NCBI RefSeq assembly: GCF_013074385.2
Contig: NZ_JABEYA020000004.1
Coordinates: 62,001 to 126,000, forward strand
Source: Vibrio ostreicida
Lineage (GTDB): Bacteria > Pseudomonadota > Gammaproteobacteria > Enterobacterales > Vibrionaceae
DNA: 64,000 nt
Direction of reading: 5' to 3'
Shown: positions 43,542 to 53,493 of the stretch, in pieces
Layout of the letters: each line of letters opens with the position of its first letter
Numbering within the stretch: the first letter of the stretch is position 1
Notes under the pieces: model-generated
The model's input: the letters and a program-made list of their open reading frames with translations, nothing else
What the model was told of the DNA's origin: nothing
The model's database searches: none
Translations under genes and position numbers: made by a program

Positions 43542-46500
43542 TGCGGTTTCCTTGTTGAGTGAGATGTCCCGAGACTCATTGAGGACGGGGTTACTTGTGG
43601 GGAACGAGAGACTTCTGTTTGTTTCCAAAGTTTGAAAATGGCTGGAATGACCAATAATGTCAGCATCAGCGCCGATGCCATTCCACCGATCATCGGTGCG
43701 GCAATACGTTGCATCACTGCTGATCCAGTTCCTTCACCATACATGATCGGTACTAGCCCAATGATCACGGTGAGTACTGTCATCATGATGGGGCGGACCC
43801 TGAGTCCAGCGCCTTCACGGATGGCAAGCGTCAAGTCATCCAAGGTAAGGTGAAGCCTTTTCTCTTGCGCCTCGAGTTTTTTGTAATGCCAAGCCTGATT
43901 GAGATAAACCAGCATGATGACGCCAATTTCAACGGCAACGCCAGCAAGGGCAATAAACCCGACTCCAACGGCAATAGAGAAGTTATAGTTCAGGTAGTGC
44001 ATCAGCCATAAACCGCCAACCATAGCCAATGGCAGGGTCATCATGATGATCAAGACTTCACCAAGTCGGCGAAAGCTCAGGTAGAGCATCAGTATGATGA
44101 TGGTGAGGGTGATAGGGACGACGACACTGAGTCTTTGTTTGGCACGTTCCATATACTCGTATTGCCCTGACCATGTCAAAGAGTAGCCCGCAGGTAGTGA
44201 GATTTGGTCAGCGACCACCTGTCGAGCCTCAGAGACGTAAGAGCCTAGATCGCGTTCATCAATATCAACGAATACCCATCCATTAGGACGCGCATTTTCT
44301 GTTTTGATCATTGGAGGGCCGTCTTCGTAACGGATATCAGCGACATCAGCAAGCGCAATTCGAGCTCCGTTAGGCGTCACCAGAGGTAAATTTTGCAGTT
44401 TGACCACAGAATCACGGTAGCTTTGTGGGTAGCGTACATTGATGGGGTAACGTTCCAGTCCTTCGACGGTTTCCCCGACATTCACTCCCCCAATCGCCGT
44501 TGAAATCACCCTTTGTACGTCTTTAATGTTGAGACCATAACGAGCCGCAGCGCGACGCTCAATATCAATTGTGACATAACGGCCGCCAGCAACACGCTCA
44601 GCATAGACAGAAGCCGTCCCTGAGACATTATTTAAAATAGGTTCAAGTTGAGCCCCTATTTGCTCAATGACCTTGAGATCAGGGCCTGCTATTTTAATGC
44701 CTATTGGTGTTTTAATCCCAGTGGCTAGCATATCGATGCGTGTTTTGATCGGCATTACCCATGCATTAGTTAATCCGGGAAATTGCACTAACTTATCAAA
44801 TTCTTTGCGCAGTGATTCCGGTGTCATGCCTTCTCGCCACACATCACGAGGTTTAAGTTGAATCACGGTTTCGATCATTGTTAGAGGGGCGGGGTCGGTC
44901 GCGCTTTCTGCACGTCCAATTTTACCCCAGACGGATTCTACTTCTGGGACACTTTTGATCAGTTTATTGGTCTGTTGAAGTAATTCACGCGCCTTGCCTA
45001 TTGAAATACCGGGATAAGTGGTCGGCATGTACATTAGGTCGCCCTCATCGAGAGGTGGAATAAACTCACTGCCGAGTTTACTGGCCGGGTAGTAGGCTGA
45101 TGCCATCAGTACCAGAGCCAGTACTATTATGCGTTTAGGGTGCTTAAGGCTGAGTGTGAGTAGCGGTTTGTAAAGAGCAACCAGCCCTTTGTTTACTGGG
45201 TTCTTATTTTCTGGCAGGACGTTTCCACGAATAAAATAGCCCATTAATACTGGCACCAGAGTAATCGCCAAGCCAGCTGAAGCCGCCATTGCATAGGTTT
45301 TAGTAAACGCCAGCGGTGAGAACATCTTGCCTTCTTGGCCTTCGAGAGCGAAAACCGGAACAAAACTGAGGGTGATAATAAGCAGTGAGAAAAATAACGG
45401 AGCGCCAACTTCCTCAGCAGCTTTGCCTATAACCTGCCAGCGATTGTTCTCTGTTAGGGGAGTTCGTTCTATATGCTTATGAACATTCTCGATCATCACA
45501 ATTGCCCCATCAACCATCGCGCCGATCGCGATCGCGATACCTCCGAGTGACATAATGTTGGCATTGATCCCTTGCCAGCGCATCACCACAAACGCTGTCA
45601 GGATACCGATAGGAAGGCTTAATACGATCACCAGTGATGAACGAACGTGGAACAAGAACAACGCACAAACAATCGCGACGACGATAAATTCTTCTGCCAA
45701 CTTCTTCCATAGGTTCTCAACGGCAGAGTCAATCAGAGTTGAACGGTCATAAGTGGTGACGATTTCAACCCCGTTGGGGAGGCTGCGTTGCAGATCCGCC
45801 AGCTTGGCTTTGGTTTGAGCGATCACTTGGCTCGCATTTTCACCAAAACGCATCACTATGACTCCTCCGACGGCTTCTCCTTCGCCGTTGAGTTCAGATA
45901 TTCCGCGGCGCATTTGTGGGCCCAAGTTAATATCAGCGATATCCCCCAGTAGCAGTGGCGTCCCCTGTTCGGTGACTTTTAGTGGCAATGAGCGAATGTC
46001 TTCAATGCTGGTCAGGTAGCCGGTAGTGCGAACCATATGTTCCGCTTCGGCAACCTCGATAACTGAAGCGCCAGTCTCCTGATTACCGTTTTGGATAGCA
46101 CGATTGACCTGTTGCAGGGTGAGGTTGTAAGCGCGTAGTTTTGCGGGATCAATTTGCACCTGATATTGTTTGACCATCCCACCAACGGTAGCGACTTCAG
46201 AGACACCATCGACGGTTTGCAGCTCATATTTAAGGAACCAGTCCTGTAGGCTGCGTAGTTGAGCCAGATCGTGTTGCCCCGTTTTGTCCTGAAGGACGTA
46301 ACTGAATACCCAACCGACTCCTGTGGCGTCGGGCCCTAACGTCGGTTTAGCGCTTGAAGGAAGATTGGGGGCGACTTGGCTTAAGTATTCAAGCACACGG
46401 GAACGAGCCCAATACATATCGGTGTCATCATTAAAAATGATGTACACGTAAGAGTCACCAAAGAACGAATATCCTCTGACCGTTTCTGCTCCCGGCACGG

Positions 46501-46723
46501 CCAGCATGGCGGTAGTCAACGGGAAGGTGACCTGATCCTCAACCACTTGTGGGGCCTGACCTGGATAACTGGTTTTTATGATGACTTGCACATCAGACAG
46601 ATCAGGAATGGCATCTACGGGTGTTTCTTTTACACTGTAAAGCCCCCCCACAACAAGCGCTAATGTGGCAATAACAACCAAGAGTCGATTGTTGATTGAC
46701 CAGCGAATAATGGCATTAATCAT
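43538..46723 (-). CDS. cusA: Copper/silver RND efflux pump CusA
   Basis: Heavy-metal RND transporter (1061 residues) exporting Cu(I)/Ag(I) through CusCBA. Twelve hydrophobic segments and two large periplasmic loops. Proton-relay motif GAMVDGAIVMIENVHKH in TM4; Met pair context MLATGIKTPIGIKIAG marks the monovalent CusA/SilA group instead of CzcA. Starts ATGA-coupled to cusB. Ends coupled to the cupredoxin. Confidence 0.92.
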   Translation of the reverse strand: MINAIIRWSINNRLLVVIATLALVVGGLYSVKETPVDAIPDLSDVQVIIKTSYPGQAPQVVEDQVTFPLTTAMLAVPGAETVRGYSFFGDSYVYIIFNDDTDMYWARSRVLEYLSQVAPNLPSSAKPTLGPDATGVGWVFSYVLQDKTGQHDLAQLRSLQDWFLKYELQTVDGVSEVATVGGMVKQYQVQIDPAKLRAYNLTLQQVNRAIQNGNQETGASVIEVAEAEHMVRTTGYLTSIEDIRSLPLKVTEQGTPLLLGDIADINLGPQMRRGISELNGEGEAVGGVIVMRFGENASQVIAQTKAKLADLQRSLPNGVEIVTTYDRSTLIDSAVENLWKKLAEEFIVVAIVCALFLFHVRSSLVIVLSLPIGILTAFVVMRWQGINANIMSLGGIAIAIGAMVDGAIVMIENVHKHIERTPLTENNRWQVIGKAAEEVGAPLFFSLLIITLSFVPVFALEGQEGKMFSPLAFTKTYAMAASAGLAITLVPVLMGYFIRGNVLPENKNPVNKGLVALYKPLLTLSLKHPKRIIVLALVLMASAYYPASKLGSEFIPPLDEGDLMYMPTTYPGISIGKARELLQQTNKLIKSVPEVESVWGKIGRAESATDPAPLTMIETVIQLKPRDVWREGMTPESLRKEFDKLVQFPGLTNAWVMPIKTRIDMLATGIKTPIGIKIAGPDLKVIEQIGAQLEPILNNVSGTASVYAERVAGGRYVTIDIERRAAARYGLNIKDVQRVISTAIGGVNVGETVEGLERYPINVRYPQSYRDSVVKLQNLPLVTPNGARIALADVADIRYEDGPPMIKTENARPNGWVFVDIDERDLGSYVSEARQVVADQISLPAGYSLTWSGQYEYMERAKQRLSVVVPITLTIIILMLYLSFRRLGEVLIIMMTLPLAMVGGLWLMHYLNYNFSIAVGVGFIALAGVAVEIGVIMLVYLNQAWHYKKLEAQEKRLHLTLDDLTLAIREGAGLRVRPIMMTVLTVIIGLVPIMYGEGTGSAVMQRIAAPMIGGMASALMLTLLVIPAIFKLWKQTEVSRSPQVTPSSMSLGTSHSTRKPQ

Positions 46724-48423
46724 AACGAGTCACCATTCTTGGCTATGTCTTTAAGTAAGTAATCCGTGCCTTGTTTTTCCACTAAAAAACGCACAGTTAT
46801 GCCTTGCGTGAATGGCGACAAGTCGACGTTGTCGTCGACCGAGAAATTCATTTCACCGCTATTCCAGCCCCAGTCGGGAACGGGCTGGTGTCGGATCGTG
46901 ATCATGCCAAAATCTGCCATGATCACCGAGATATCACCGTCTAACCACAGGGTGTTGGCGATGGCCTTCTCGTCGATTTTGTAGTCGACGATTTGGTATT
47001 GGCCTGAGTCGGTTGGCTGGATTTCAAATTGGATGTTTTGGCCTTTGCTGAGTGAGGCAATGTTCACGTTGTGTGCAAGATTGAAGTTCATCACCATACC
47101 TGGCCAATCCCACTCAGGAATAGGCTGATGGTTGATGGTGATCATGCTCTGGTCGGCCATGACTTCTGTAATTTCACCGGTGCCCCACACGGTTGTAACG
47201 TGAGGCTGGAGCCCGTTAATACGAGAAAGATCGGCAGACTGGCTGGATTCAGAATCAAGCATAAAGTGTGCGGAAGTAACAACGCTGTCGGCCTCGGTTA
47301 GGCCTTGCAACACTTCAATTTTGTCCGCCGCTTCACGCCCTGTCTCTATGCGTGCAGAACGGTATTTGCCTTGTCCTTTTGACAGGACGACGCGGGTCAT
47401 CCCGCCCGAGCGGATCACGGCGGACCTTGGAATGGTCAGCACCGAATCCTGACTGACGGGCTCTAGGGCTATGTTTGCAAACATATTGGGTTTGAGCTTT
47501 CCATCTGGGTTGGGGAATTTGAGGCGGACTCTGAGCGTACGAGTTTTTGGATCGAGAATCGGGTAGATATAGTCAACCGTCCCTTGCCACTGTTCTCCGG
47601 GAAGTGAATCCAAGGTCATAGAGGCATTACTGCCAGCCTGTATCCATTGTGATTGACGTTCAAAGACTTCGGCGTCGACCCAAACATGATCAAGGGGCCC
47701 TGCGCTGATTGCGGTTTGTGCTGGTGACAGATAACCGCCTTCTCTGATACCTAAACTCGCGATCACCCCACTGGCAGGCGCCTTGATATCAATGGTTTGT
47801 GAGGCTTTGCCCGTAGTGGTAATGGTTTTTATTTGTTCTCTGTCTACCCCGAGTGCGACCAGACGCTCGGTGGCGCCTTTGACCAAGCTTGCGCGGCCAG
47901 TTTGATAAGCATTGATCAGCTCTTCTTGTGCTTTGACCAGTTCTGGAGAGTAAAGCGTAAATAACACGTCCCCTTCGCCAATGGTTTCTCCAGCGGCGTT
48001 GATATTGAGTTTTTCGACCCAACCTGCAACGCGCACATTGGTTTGCCACAATTGGCTTTCGTCAAATGCGACGTAGCCTACGGTTTCAATGCGGGGTGAT
48101 AAGGGTTCACGGGTAACCTGTTGTCGCTTCACACCAAGATTATTTTCGACCGATGGATCAATCTTGATGGTACCGGGAGGTTCGCTTGATGTAGACATGT
48201 CCTCGGCGTAAATAGGAATAAGGTCCATCCCCATCGGGGACTTGCCCGGTTTATCACGCTGATAATTAGGATCCATCGGCGCGACCCAATATAGAGGTTG
48301 GTCAGCGTCTCCAGCGATCGTTTCACCCGTGTTGGATGCTGAACCTGAAAGGTAAGGGTAGGTGGTATAGCCTAGTGCACCACCGACCAGTAGAGCGATA
48401 GAAGCTAAGGTGAATGTTTTCAT
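46720..48423 (-). CDS. cusB: Membrane fusion protein CusB with two C-terminal CusF-like domains
   Basis: Periplasmic adaptor, 567 residues. N-terminal anchor (FTLASIALLVGGALGY), a heavy-metal-binding segment (YWVAPMDPNY ... SPMGMDLIPIY), hairpin, lipoyl and beta-barrel domains to about residue 400. Two CusF-like OB domains follow, at about 409-480 and 491-560. The first has HQPIPEWDWPGMVMNF with all CusF copper ligands (His, Trp, Met, Met). The second has HQPVPDWGWNSGEMNF, lacking one Met. The start at 48423 has AAGGACC upstream; the longer frame would run into the cusC stop. Confidence 0.9.
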   Translation of the reverse strand: MKTFTLASIALLVGGALGYTTYPYLSGSASNTGETIAGDADQPLYWVAPMDPNYQRDKPGKSPMGMDLIPIYAEDMSTSSEPPGTIKIDPSVENNLGVKRQQVTREPLSPRIETVGYVAFDESQLWQTNVRVAGWVEKLNINAAGETIGEGDVLFTLYSPELVKAQEELINAYQTGRASLVKGATERLVALGVDREQIKTITTTGKASQTIDIKAPASGVIASLGIREGGYLSPAQTAISAGPLDHVWVDAEVFERQSQWIQAGSNASMTLDSLPGEQWQGTVDYIYPILDPKTRTLRVRLKFPNPDGKLKPNMFANIALEPVSQDSVLTIPRSAVIRSGGMTRVVLSKGQGKYRSARIETGREAADKIEVLQGLTEADSVVTSAHFMLDSESSQSADLSRINGLQPHVTTVWGTGEITEVMADQSMITINHQPIPEWDWPGMVMNFNLAHNVNIASLSKGQNIQFEIQPTDSGQYQIVDYKIDEKAIANTLWLDGDISVIMADFGMITIRHQPVPDWGWNSGEMNFSVDDNVDLSPFTQGITVRFLVEKQGTDYLLKDIAKNGDSL

Positions 48424-48433
48424 ATCAAGGTCC

Positions 48434-49795
48434 TTATTGTTGTTGGCGGCGAGATAACCGTGGTGACGTGACTTGATAGTCAAAACCGCCCAGCAATGAG
48501 GCCAAATTGCTATTCACAATGTTTAAATCGGTTATAAGACGTTGCTGCTCTAACTGCAAAGCAAGTTTGTCGGCGGAAGCGTCAATCACATCGTTGAATT
48601 GCGAGGTATTGTTTTGATAGCCTCTTTCAACAGCGCGGATCCTTGCGTTCGCTTGTGGTACTAGGCTTGAGGTATAACGGTCTAGGCGCTCCGTGATCTT
48701 GGCTCTATCAACGAGCAAGGTATTGACCTTGCCATTCATTTGCGCGAGTAGTGCTTCTTTCTGAGATCTTGCGGCACCCACTTGATATTGCGCTGCTGAA
48801 AGGTTTCGGTCCTGCCTATTACCAGTAAACAGAGGGATATCCATGGTGAGATACGCGCTGACTAGATCTGAGGCGGGCTCTCCGCTCATACTTTTGGCTT
48901 GACGAGTGGCGTACATGACTTCGACACCGAATTGAGGTTTATAAGTTTGTTTGACAATCTCGGTTTGAGTTTCAGAACTCGTAATCGTTTGGTTGGCCAC
49001 TTGTATCATCGGGTGTTGGTTGAGTAACGTGTAGTACTGATCTGTTGCCGTATTTTGGGCCAGTTTTTGGTTGAGCGTATTCCAGTCAAGTTGATTGGAC
49101 GCTTTCACAGTGCTGGTGTTTGCTAACCAGTCAGTGCCAAGCCATTCGGAAAGGCGGGCCAATATTCGACGTTGAATTTGATGATTCGCTTGAATCTTTT
49201 CACTCAGCTTACTAACTTGTAGCTGAGCATTGAGCAGATCTTGAGCTTCACTTTTTCCAATCGAATAATTGGTCTGAATAAAGCTTTCCATTTCTTCGAG
49301 TAACTGACGGTTTTCGGAAAGGATAATATGAGCTTGTTGTTGATAGCCCAATTCAAGCCATAACTGAGTCATACTATTGATGATATCCAGTTCACGATTG
49401 GCAATTTTCCGCTCCATGGCATCAGCCTGCTGAGCGTATTTTTTCTGCGTGAGTTGTAAGGTTGAACCTCGAGAAAACTGTTGTGCCAGCCCCATGGATA
49501 TATTGGTCATAGGGTCATCGTCAAACTCAAAACTGTCGACGGGCACGCCACCAAAGCCGATTTTGAGTTTGGGGTCTAGCAGGGTGCTACTGGCAACCCC
49601 CATCTCGCGCATAGCTTGAGATTGAGCGTAGAATTGTTGGCGATTACCGTCATTGTTGAGTGCAGTGATGATCCACTGAGACAGTATGGACGGCTTTGAG
49701 TGCTCGGTTTGAGATGGGGCTGAATTTGCGACCGCAGGGCCGAACCACACAGAAGCGCAGATGGAAAGCGCAAACATTTTGGGTATCATTTTCAC
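48434..49795 (-). CDS. TolC-family outer-membrane efflux protein (CusC role)
   Basis: 453 residues with a signal peptide. Repeated helical hairpins (LQVSKLSEKIQANHQIQRRI, GYQNNTSQFNDVIDASADKL) mark the OEP fold. It is the outer-membrane channel of the CusCBA pump, first of the three pump genes. It has no lipobox, unlike E. coli CusC. Ten bases separate it from cusB. Confidence 0.88.
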   Translation of the reverse strand: MKMIPKMFALSICASVWFGPAVANSAPSQTEHSKPSILSQWIITALNNDGNRQQFYAQSQAMREMGVASSTLLDPKLKIGFGGVPVDSFEFDDDPMTNISMGLAQQFSRGSTLQLTQKKYAQQADAMERKIANRELDIINSMTQLWLELGYQQQAHIILSENRQLLEEMESFIQTNYSIGKSEAQDLLNAQLQVSKLSEKIQANHQIQRRILARLSEWLGTDWLANTSTVKASNQLDWNTLNQKLAQNTATDQYYTLLNQHPMIQVANQTITSSETQTEIVKQTYKPQFGVEVMYATRQAKSMSGEPASDLVSAYLTMDIPLFTGNRQDRNLSAAQYQVGAARSQKEALLAQMNGKVNTLLVDRAKITERLDRYTSSLVPQANARIRAVERGYQNNTSQFNDVIDASADKLALQLEQQRLITDLNIVNSNLASLLGGFDYQVTSPRLSRRQQQ

Positions 49796-49881
49796 TGTAA
49801 TTATCCGTTTCTAGGTGCCGCTAAGCACAAAAATACTTCTCCCTAGCCAATGGGCGGGGGAGTTAAAAAGTAGGGAACGGA

Positions 49882-50250
49882 TTACGCGATAGGAGGGCGG
49901 TAGAGAGAACTTGAACGACTGAAGGCGAAGCTTTTTTTGTCGGAACGTTTCAATATGATTTGTGTCGACCTTGGCGTTGGGAAGATCGTCGGGGGGATCA
50001 GCGCAAACACATTGGCACAGACCGAGTCACAACTGCGATGGTCCCCATCACTCATCTGACAATCATTAGTGACAAGAGTAAGAGCCATCGTTGTTTTGTC
50101 TGCATTGGTCCCACAATGGTGCTGCTGAGACGCGCTGCCACTGATCATATTGAACGTCATCATTGTTTGGCTAGAGGCAACACTGGCGGTCAGCATGACA
50201 CTGATGCTGATCAAAAGAATCCAGTATTTGCGAAGCGAAACAAAGCTCAT
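49882..50250 (-). CDS. Small exported Cys/His-containing protein heading the cus operon
   Basis: 122 residues. A signal-anchor or signal peptide (YWILLISISVMLTASVASS) is followed by a region with His and Cys residues (QQHHCGTNADK, NDCQMSDGDHRSCDSVCANV) and a basic, Ser-rich C-terminus ending SLYRPPIA. It may bind metal. Lies first behind the CueR-type promoter. AGGT precedes the ATG by about seven bases. Unrecognised family. Confidence 0.65.
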   Translation of the reverse strand: MSFVSLRKYWILLISISVMLTASVASSQTMMTFNMISGSASQQHHCGTNADKTTMALTLVTNDCQMSDGDHRSCDSVCANVFALIPPTIFPTPRSTQIILKRSDKKSFAFSRSSSLYRPPIA

Positions 50251-50279
50251 ACGATACCTAAAAAGACGAAACTATCATG

Positions 50280-50310
50280 ATCATAGAGCTTACCCTAAGG
50301 GTAAGGTCAA
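50280..50310 (-). promoter_or_regulatory. MerR/CueR-type promoter-operator of the cus operon
   Basis: On the minus strand, TTGACC (-35, 50310-50305) and TATGAT (-10, 50285-50280) are separated by 19 bases, the long spacer typical of MerR-family control. A 17-base dyad (CTTACCCT with its complement AGGGTAAG, 50289-50305) fills the spacer. The predicted transcript begins just upstream of the 122-residue gene. The regulator gene is not in the window. Confidence 0.8.
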
Positions 50311-50325
50311 GCCCATTGGGCTAAA

Positions 50326-50757
50326 TTATGCGGGGTTTTCCACATCAAAAATAGCTTGTTTGAGTGATTCGGGCAATTGGGCTTTGACGTTATTCTTAAA
50401 ATCGAACATGACACAAGTCGCTTTACCCAGCGTACTGACCTTACCCAACTTTTTACTCACGATTTGATACTCCATAGTGAATCTATCCTCCTGCAGTTCT
50501 GAAATTCTTGAACCAATGAATAAGGTGTCAGGATAAGTAATGGGCAATTTGTAACGGCATTGGGTCTCGCTAAGAACCGGGCCCACTTGACTGGTGGTTA
50601 AGTTAACGGTTAGCTCGATGCGTTCGAAATATTCCAGTCTCGCGGCTTCAAAATAGCGAAAATACACGGCATTATTGACATGTTGCAGTGCGTCCATTTC
50701 TGCCCATGCAACCGAGACTTCAGTAATGACTGGGAAATGGTCTAATCGTGACGTCAT
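50326..50757 (-). CDS. Acyl-CoA thioesterase, 4HBT (YbgC-like) family
   Basis: 143 residues with the hotdog fold. The active-site block WAEMDALQHVNNAVYFRYFE (Asp in MDALQHVNN) starts near residue 18. Probably hydrolyses short or medium acyl-CoA; substrate not predictable. It ends 16 bases before the cus promoter on the same strand. Confidence 0.88.
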   Translation of the reverse strand: MTSRLDHFPVITEVSVAWAEMDALQHVNNAVYFRYFEAARLEYFERIELTVNLTTSQVGPVLSETQCRYKLPITYPDTLFIGSRISELQEDRFTMEYQIVSKKLGKVSTLGKATCVMFDFKNNVKAQLPESLKQAIFDVENPA

Positions 50758-50924
50758 AACCCCTCCTTGGTAGAGTTTAAAGAGCGTTTATTCTAATCAC
50801 GACTCGCATTTATGTGTGAAAACTTCATCAAAGTGTGATCTTAAATTATTAAGTTTACGCGCCGCTTTACTTATTTAGTGCCCAGAGGTAGCTTCTAAAA
50901 AGGCTCACTGACGCAGGTTTTGTT

Positions 50925-51689
50925 ATGACAGTACCCAAAGGTTTTATATTGGCTCAGGTGGAAAAGCGCACAGACTGGACCTCGGATTTGTTCAGTTTGT
51001 GTATTTCAGGCGCCCCCCTTGATTTTAAGGCAGGGCAATTCACCAAGCTGGCTCTGTATAATGAAGAAGGAAAACTCATTAGCCGAGCGTACTCTATTGT
51101 CAATGCTCCTCAAACGGACAATAAACACGTCGATTTTCTAATTGTGTCGAACCCAAAGGGGCAATTAACGCCCAAATTACACCAGTTGTGTCAGGGGGAC
51201 TCAGTGTTGGTCGGTGATACTGCTCACGGTGATTTAATACAGAGTTCGGTGCCACAATCGACCAAAGACTTGTGGCTACTTTCAACAGGGACGGGTATTG
51301 GCCCTTTCTTGTCCTTACTTGATGCCCTTGATGACCATACTCGCTATGAGAAAATAATCCTTGTTCATGGTGTGCGTCATCAAAAAGACTTGGTGTATCG
51401 TGGTTTGATTGATGAGTTAGTTGAGCGGTATCAAGGGGGGCTCGACTATGTGCCAATCATATCCAGACAGCAACCCGCCAATCTGTTGCATGGACGTATT
51501 CCTCAGTTGTTGATTGAGAATAAAATTCAACATCAAGTACAGACACAACTGACTCCGGAAAAGAGTTTTGTGATGTTGTGTGGCAACCCAGACATGATCA
51601 AAGAAACCACCATGACTCTGCAAGGATTTGGCTTAGAAAAGTTTCGCCGAGCGACGGGCGGCAATATTATTTTTGAACGTTATTGGTAG
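50925..51689 (+). CDS. fpr: Ferredoxin/flavodoxin-NADP+ reductase
   Basis: 254 residues. FAD-binding RAYSIVNAP, NADP-binding STGTGIGPFLSLL, and the C-terminal FERYW typical of bacterial Fpr. Transfers electrons between NADPH and flavodoxin or ferredoxin. Divergent from the thioesterase gene. Confidence 0.93.
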   Translation: MTVPKGFILAQVEKRTDWTSDLFSLCISGAPLDFKAGQFTKLALYNEEGKLISRAYSIVNAPQTDNKHVDFLIVSNPKGQLTPKLHQLCQGDSVLVGDTAHGDLIQSSVPQSTKDLWLLSTGTGIGPFLSLLDALDDHTRYEKIILVHGVRHQKDLVYRGLIDELVERYQGGLDYVPIISRQQPANLLHGRIPQLLIENKIQHQVQTQLTPEKSFVMLCGNPDMIKETTMTLQGFGLEKFRRATGGNIIFERYW

Positions 51690-51718
51690 GGCAATCTTGA
51701 GGTTCGCGTCAAATCAGA

Positions 51719-51751
51719 GACAGTAAAGGCCCATTTCGGGCCTTTACTGTC
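51719..51751. terminator. Bidirectional terminator between fpr and the YjiH-like gene
   Basis: A perfect 14-bp stem (GACAGTAAAGGCCC with its complement) and 5-base loop between two convergent genes. The AAAG/CTTT parts act as a T-rich flank for each strand. Confidence 0.8.
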
Positions 51752-51762
51752 TTGGTTCGAAC

Positions 51763-53133
51763 TTAGAAAATCAGATGAGCGACACCTGCGATTACAGGCA
51801 GGGTAATCAGCGTGCGTATGATGAAAATAGCAAACAGCTCAAAGATGTTGACGGGGATGCGGCTACCGAGTAACAGCGCCCCGACTTCGGACATATAAAT
51901 TAACTGAGTTACGGACATCGCGGCAATCACAAAGCGAGTCATTTCGTTGTCAATCGATGACGCCAAAATCGCAGGGATGAACATGTCAGCGAACCCGACG
52001 ACAATGGTCTCAGACGCGGCGGCGGCTTCGGGTACACCTAAAAGTTCTAAGAATGGGATAAATGGCAGACCAAGGAAAGTGAATACCTGAGTATATTCTG
52101 CAATCAATAGGGCAATGGTCCCAAGCCCCATTACTACGGGAAGCACACCAAATACCATATCAATGGCGTTGCGAAGGCCTTCAGCAAAGACACTCTTTAC
52201 CGATTTCACTTGGCTGGCTTTTTCAAGTGCCAACGCCATACCCCATGACATGCTGGTATAACCTTGTGGGATGGCATCTGCATCTTTGTCTGGTTCAGTG
52301 CCGTCAATATACTGATCTTTTTTCCGGCTGAGTGGGGGTAGGCGAGGAACAATAATTGCCGCGATAATACCCGCTAAGCAAATCGCCCCATAGAAGGGCA
52401 AGAACAAGTGTTCAAGTTCGACTTGAGCGAGTACAACAAGGCTAAAAGTAATGGATACTGCAGAGAAGGTGGTCCCGACAACGGCGGCTTCACGTTGGGT
52501 GTAGAACTTCTTTTCGTATTGTTTACTGGTTAGGAGAATGCCGACTGAACCATCCCCTAGCCAAGATGCCATACAATCGATAGCGCTACGTCCTGGTAAA
52601 TTGAATACTGGACGCATTACGATACTTAGCAAGGTCCCAAATAGTTCCAACAGACCAAAATTGAGGAGTAACGGTAACAGCAAGCCCGCAAAAATAAATA
52701 CAGAAAACAGGGTGGGCAGCAAGCCCTCTAAGACCAGCCCGCCTGTGTTTTCTTCCCAGATGGCTTGCGGACCGACTTCAAAGTAAGTCATCGCTACAGC
52801 GAAGCCACCGAGAACGCGGACTGTTAACCAGAGTGGACTTGGGTTACACAGACTGTTTAAAAATGAGTTGTTGGCGATAAAGGCGGGTGTCTTAACGCGA
52901 CACAACAGTGATGTCACTGACATAAACACTATGATAGCGGTGATAATATCAACCAGATAGTCACCAAGTAGTGCTTGTATTGACTTGGCCAATATGGCCA
53001 CTGGAATCGTGATTTCATCGTTGAACGTGACTGGCGCCATGAATAGGAACAAACCCATTAGGGAAGGGATCAAAAACACCCAGAAGTTGCCCTTTGAGTT
53101 GGTTTGTTTAATAGATTGAGCATTATTCTGCAT
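51763..53133 (-). CDS. YjiH-family nucleoside-recognition/gate membrane protein
   Basis: 456 residues, about ten hydrophobic segments, with gate-domain Gly-rich turns (CMASWLGDGSVGILLTSKQY; EVGALLLGSRIPVN). The YjiH/NupC-gate family is thought to move small solutes; substrate unknown. I use the ATG at 53133 (GAGA upstream); the longer frame adds 23 residues with no such site. The 53134-53443 spacer is AT-rich with no gene. Confidence 0.8.
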   Translation of the reverse strand: MQNNAQSIKQTNSKGNFWVFLIPSLMGLFLFMAPVTFNDEITIPVAILAKSIQALLGDYLVDIITAIIVFMSVTSLLCRVKTPAFIANNSFLNSLCNPSPLWLTVRVLGGFAVAMTYFEVGPQAIWEENTGGLVLEGLLPTLFSVFIFAGLLLPLLLNFGLLELFGTLLSIVMRPVFNLPGRSAIDCMASWLGDGSVGILLTSKQYEKKFYTQREAAVVGTTFSAVSITFSLVVLAQVELEHLFLPFYGAICLAGIIAAIIVPRLPPLSRKKDQYIDGTEPDKDADAIPQGYTSMSWGMALALEKASQVKSVKSVFAEGLRNAIDMVFGVLPVVMGLGTIALLIAEYTQVFTFLGLPFIPFLELLGVPEAAAASETIVVGFADMFIPAILASSIDNEMTRFVIAAMSVTQLIYMSEVGALLLGSRIPVNIFELFAIFIIRTLITLPVIAGVAHLIF

Positions 53134-53443
53134 TACAATTCTCGTGTTACAACTAGTCAATATGATAAGCCAATCCGCTTGACATATATATTCACTAAAC
53201 ATCCGTATTTAATCAGTCGCACAAGGTTACTGACTTTTGAGTATTTACGCAATACTATTCAATAAATTTCGCTAAATATTCATGATTAAATACTTAGAAT
53301 AGATTTACGATTAGTTTTTTGTTTTGAAGATGTTAATTAGATTGAAACAATGTTGCAACCGTTAACTTTGTGTGGGATTAATTTTTGATGTGAGAATTGG
53401 CCGCTAAACCCTTATGCCGAGCCGCAGAGTGTCGTCAGTAAAA

Positions 53444-53478
53444 CGTAAAAAACACCGAGTATATCGGTGTTTTTTACG
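53444..53478. terminator. Terminator downstream of ppsA
   Basis: A 15-bp perfect stem (CGTAAAAAACACCGA with its complement) around GTATA, 16 bases past the ppsA stop. Poly-A/poly-T arms make it work on both strands. Confidence 0.9.
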
Positions 53479-53493
53479 TTTGTAGACTTGGGT

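Noticed and set aside
50310..50330. AGCCCATTGGGCT hairpin as terminator for the thioesterase gene
   Set aside because: Short stem and no T-run on the minus strand; it adjoins the cus -35 box instead.
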